This document shows positions 62,140 through 64,000 of a DNA stretch of 64,000 nucleotides, piece after piece. The notes beneath the pieces are model-generated. The model had not been told where the DNA came from and ran no database searches. It worked only from the letters and a program-made list of their open reading frames with translations. Both the position numbers and the translations under genes were made by a program. The stretch spans positions 44,520-108,519 of the forward strand of contig DAONJS010000009.1 of the NCBI GenBank assembly GCA_035405785.1, in the 5' to 3' direction. How positions within the stretch are numbered: position 1 is the first letter of the stretch; each line of letters starts with the position of its first letter. This DNA comes from BPGX01 sp035405785. Lineage in GTDB: Bacteria > Bacteroidota > Bacteroidia > B-17B0 > Aurantibacillaceae.

Positions 62140-62742
62140 ATGCCAGTAAATATCTCAATATGGGCTTCCGGTAGTGGAACAAATGCAGAAAATATCATTT
62201 TGAAATTTAAAAATCATCCATTTATCAAAATCAAGTTTTTAGTAACAAATAATCCAAATGCAGGAGTTATCAAGAGAGCTGAGAATCTTAAGAAAACAAT
62301 TCACATTATACCTAAAAATATTTTGCTTGAAAAAACAGATAGAGTTTTAGAATTACTTCAACAAGAAGAGATTGATTTAATAGTGTTGGCAGGATTCTTA
62401 ATTCAAGTGCCTGAAAAAATTATCCAGCAATATCCAAATAGAATTATCAATATCCATCCTGCTTTGCTTCCAAAATATGGTGGCAAAGGTTTTTATGGTG
62501 ATAGAGTGCACAAGGCAGTTTTAGAAAATAAAGAACAATATTCAGGTATTACTATTCATTATGTAAATGAAAAATATGATGAGGGAGAAATTATTTTGCA
62601 GGTGAAATGTCCTGTCAATCCTGATGATACAATTGAAACATTAGCCCAAAGAGTACATCAATTAGAATATGAATATTATCCGCAAGTAATTGAAAAAATT
62701 GCTACTCAAATATATGAACAAAAGCATAAAAACAATGCTTAA
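62140..62742 (+). CDS. purN: Phosphoribosylglycinamide formyltransferase
   Basis: A 200-residue enzyme that formylates GAR with 10-formyl-tetrahydrofolate in purine synthesis. N-terminal ISIWASGSGTNAENI, catalytic Asn and His in IINIHPALLPKYGGKGFYG, and catalytic Asp in NEKYDEGEIIL are all present. The frame stays open to 62077, but those 21 codons are translated from a hairpin/heptamer repeat; the ATG at 62140 is the likely start. The stop codon overlaps the next gene's start by eight bases. Confidence 0.94.
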   Translation: MPVNISIWASGSGTNAENIILKFKNHPFIKIKFLVTNNPNAGVIKRAENLKKTIHIIPKNILLEKTDRVLELLQQEEIDLIVLAGFLIQVPEKIIQQYPNRIINIHPALLPKYGGKGFYGDRVHKAVLENKEQYSGITIHYVNEKYDEGEIILQVKCPVNPDDTIETLAQRVHQLEYEYYPQVIEKIATQIYEQKHKNNA

Positions 62743-63874
62743 TTTATCTGTTCCATATTTTGATAATAATGCTACAACACAAGTATCTCAAAGAGTTTTA
62801 GATGTATTGAATGAATACAATTCAAAATATTTTGCTAACCCTTCATCTTCTCACAAATTAGGAATGATTTGTAATGCTTTGTATGAAAAGCATCGTAAAA
62901 GTATTGCAGATATTTTTAATGTAAGTGAAAATGAAGTGATATTTACAAGTGGTTCTACAGAGTCTATCAATACGGCTATTAAAGGACTTTATTTTCAATA
63001 TGCTTCTCAAAAGAATCACATAATATCTTGTAAAACTGAGCATTCTGCAGTATTGAACACATTATATTATCTTGAAAAATATCACAAAGCAAAAATAACT
63101 TTGCTGGATGTTGATGATAATGGGTCTATTGATTTAAATTTACTTGAACAATCTATCAATGAAAAAACTTTGTTGGTTTGTTTGATGGCTGCAAATAATG
63201 AAACAGGTGTTATTCATCCTTTAAATGATATTTACAAAATTACTCAAAAAAAAAATGTGCTGTTCTTTTCTGACACGACACAAATTTTTGGAAAATCTGA
63301 TATTACTCAAATCCCAGCAGATATATTTTGTGGAAGTGGGCATAAAATCTATGCTTGTAAAGGCATTGGATTTTTAGTAATCAAAAATTTAGGGAGGAAA
63401 GTATTTTTACATCCATTAATTCACGGAGGAATGCAGCAGGAATATCGTTCAGGCACATTGCCTTTACCTTTGATTGCAGCATTATCAACGGCTATTGAAG
63501 ATATATTTTCAAATACTATAGATGTTAGTAAAATCAAAGAACTCAGGGATTATTTTGAACAACGATTGAAAACACTTGAAGATATTAAAATTCACGGAGA
63601 AAAAGTTAATCGTTTAGTGAATACTTGCAATGCAGAATTTTCTGAAAAATATTATGAAGCATTGATAAAGTTGATGAAAAAATTTTGTTATTCACATGGT
63701 TCTGCTTGTTCAGATGGAAGCGGTAAGCCATCACATGTATTAACTGCAATGGGTTTAAGTGAAGAACAAATTAAAAGTAGTTTTCGCTTTTCCTTTTCAA
63801 AACATAACAAGAAAGAAGAAGTAGATAAATTTTTTGAGGAGTTATTGAGAATCTTGAGTAATGGAGTGGAGTAG
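62735..63874 (+). CDS. Cysteine desulfurase (NifS/IscS type)
   Basis: A 379-residue PLP enzyme that takes sulfur from cysteine for Fe-S clusters and other thio-cofactors. PLP lysine is Lys204 in CGSGHKIYACKG; the sulfur-accepting cysteine is Cys325 in SHGSACSDGSG; FDNNATT and FANPSSSH are the N-terminal landmarks. The start ATG at 62735 overlaps the purN stop codon; an in-frame start at 62690 would overlap purN by 53 bases and add residues not seen in the family. Whether it serves Fe-S assembly or tRNA thiolation is not clear, as no isc/suf partner is next to it. Confidence 0.93.
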   Translation: MLNLSVPYFDNNATTQVSQRVLDVLNEYNSKYFANPSSSHKLGMICNALYEKHRKSIADIFNVSENEVIFTSGSTESINTAIKGLYFQYASQKNHIISCKTEHSAVLNTLYYLEKYHKAKITLLDVDDNGSIDLNLLEQSINEKTLLVCLMAANNETGVIHPLNDIYKITQKKNVLFFSDTTQIFGKSDITQIPADIFCGSGHKIYACKGIGFLVIKNLGRKVFLHPLIHGGMQQEYRSGTLPLPLIAALSTAIEDIFSNTIDVSKIKELRDYFEQRLKTLEDIKIHGEKVNRLVNTCNAEFSEKYYEALIKLMKKFCYSHGSACSDGSGKPSHVLTAMGLSEEQIKSSFRFSFSKHNKKEEVDKFFEELLRILSNGVE

Positions 63875-64000
63875 GGTATTATTATTTTAAGGTAAAACAA
63901 GAGGATTTTAAAAAGGTTATTTTCTATGACATGTAGCGATTTCTTAAATACTAAATTCAACTAATAAATGCAACTTTTGGAGTAAAAAAATTATATTTTT
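63875..64000. other. Non-coding end of the window
   Basis: 126 AT-rich bases after the cysteine desulfurase. No gene, terminator hairpin or repeat is visible before the window ends. Confidence 0.5.

Noticed and set aside
61986..62174. Small open frame within the folB-purN repeat stack
   Set aside because: It is translated hairpin and heptamer repeat sequence overlapping the start of purN.
1..64000. tRNA, rRNA, prophage or insertion sequence
   Set aside because: The gaps are short and nearly all explained by promoters and small repeats; no cloverleaf-like sequence, integrase, transposase or phage gene was seen by reading. A covariance-model scan would be needed to exclude small RNAs.

Overview
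The window is a gene-dense, AT-rich stretch of a Bacteroidota chromosome. Evidence for this: several secreted proteins end in type IX secretion (T9SS) sorting domains, both the Por-type tail and the gliding-motility-associated CHU_C type; atpD-atpC stand apart from other ATP synthase genes; DUF1573 precedes yajC; there are DUF349 and DUF4476 proteins and a CarboxypepD-reg/OMP_b-brl_3 receptor; and many genes are preceded by the Bacteroidota -7 promoter element TAnnTTTG, in the best cases with TTTG about 20 bases further upstream. The family or genus cannot be fixed from the sequence alone. No tRNA, rRNA, CRISPR array, prophage or insertion sequence was seen.

Layout. 1-9000: a YgjP-type metalloprotease after the tail of a truncated gene, a membrane pyrophosphatase fused to a YceI domain, a small DUF1801/membrane-protein pair, hemE, DUF1573-yajC and a DUF349 protein. 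9000-20740: clpC, pyrH, an FAD dehydrogenase, a LytM/LysM peptidase overlapping an aminotransferase, then divergent lptD and a cell-wall amidase. 20740-34003: a surface-protein region with a 1.4-kb-residue T9SS protein, two tandem paralogues that share an identical 3' part, pepT, a phosphoesterase and a large Ig/PKD T9SS protein. 34093-42000: atpDC, dsbD, an ABC exporter, a 2-Cys peroxiredoxin and another T9SS protein. 42063-46483: the dabA-dabB inorganic-carbon transporter. 46800-55050: envelope proteins of unknown role mixed with lipA, a GT9 glycosyltransferase and dapD. 55071-64000: prfB with its programmed frameshift, an acyl-CoA dehydrogenase, pdxA, a TonB-type receptor, folB, purN and a cysteine desulfurase.

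Most genes are housekeeping: cofactor synthesis (hemE, lipA, pdxA, folB, cysteine desulfurase), nucleotide synthesis (pyrH, purN), protein quality control and translation (clpC, prfB), cell wall and envelope (lptD, amidase, LytM, dapD, GT9). The less ordinary parts are the pyrophosphatase-YceI fusion, the T9SS locus at 20748-28436 (tandem paralogues with a recombination boundary and a (CA)8 tract in the leader of the first gene), the dabAB transporter, and a set of intergenic repeat islands built from several small repeat families, including hairpins that keep one loop while changing their stems.

Start codons: in several genes the longest open frame begins at a TTG or GTG that lies inside the promoter -7 element or in an intergenic repeat. 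I have moved those starts to the downstream ATG and say so in each entry.
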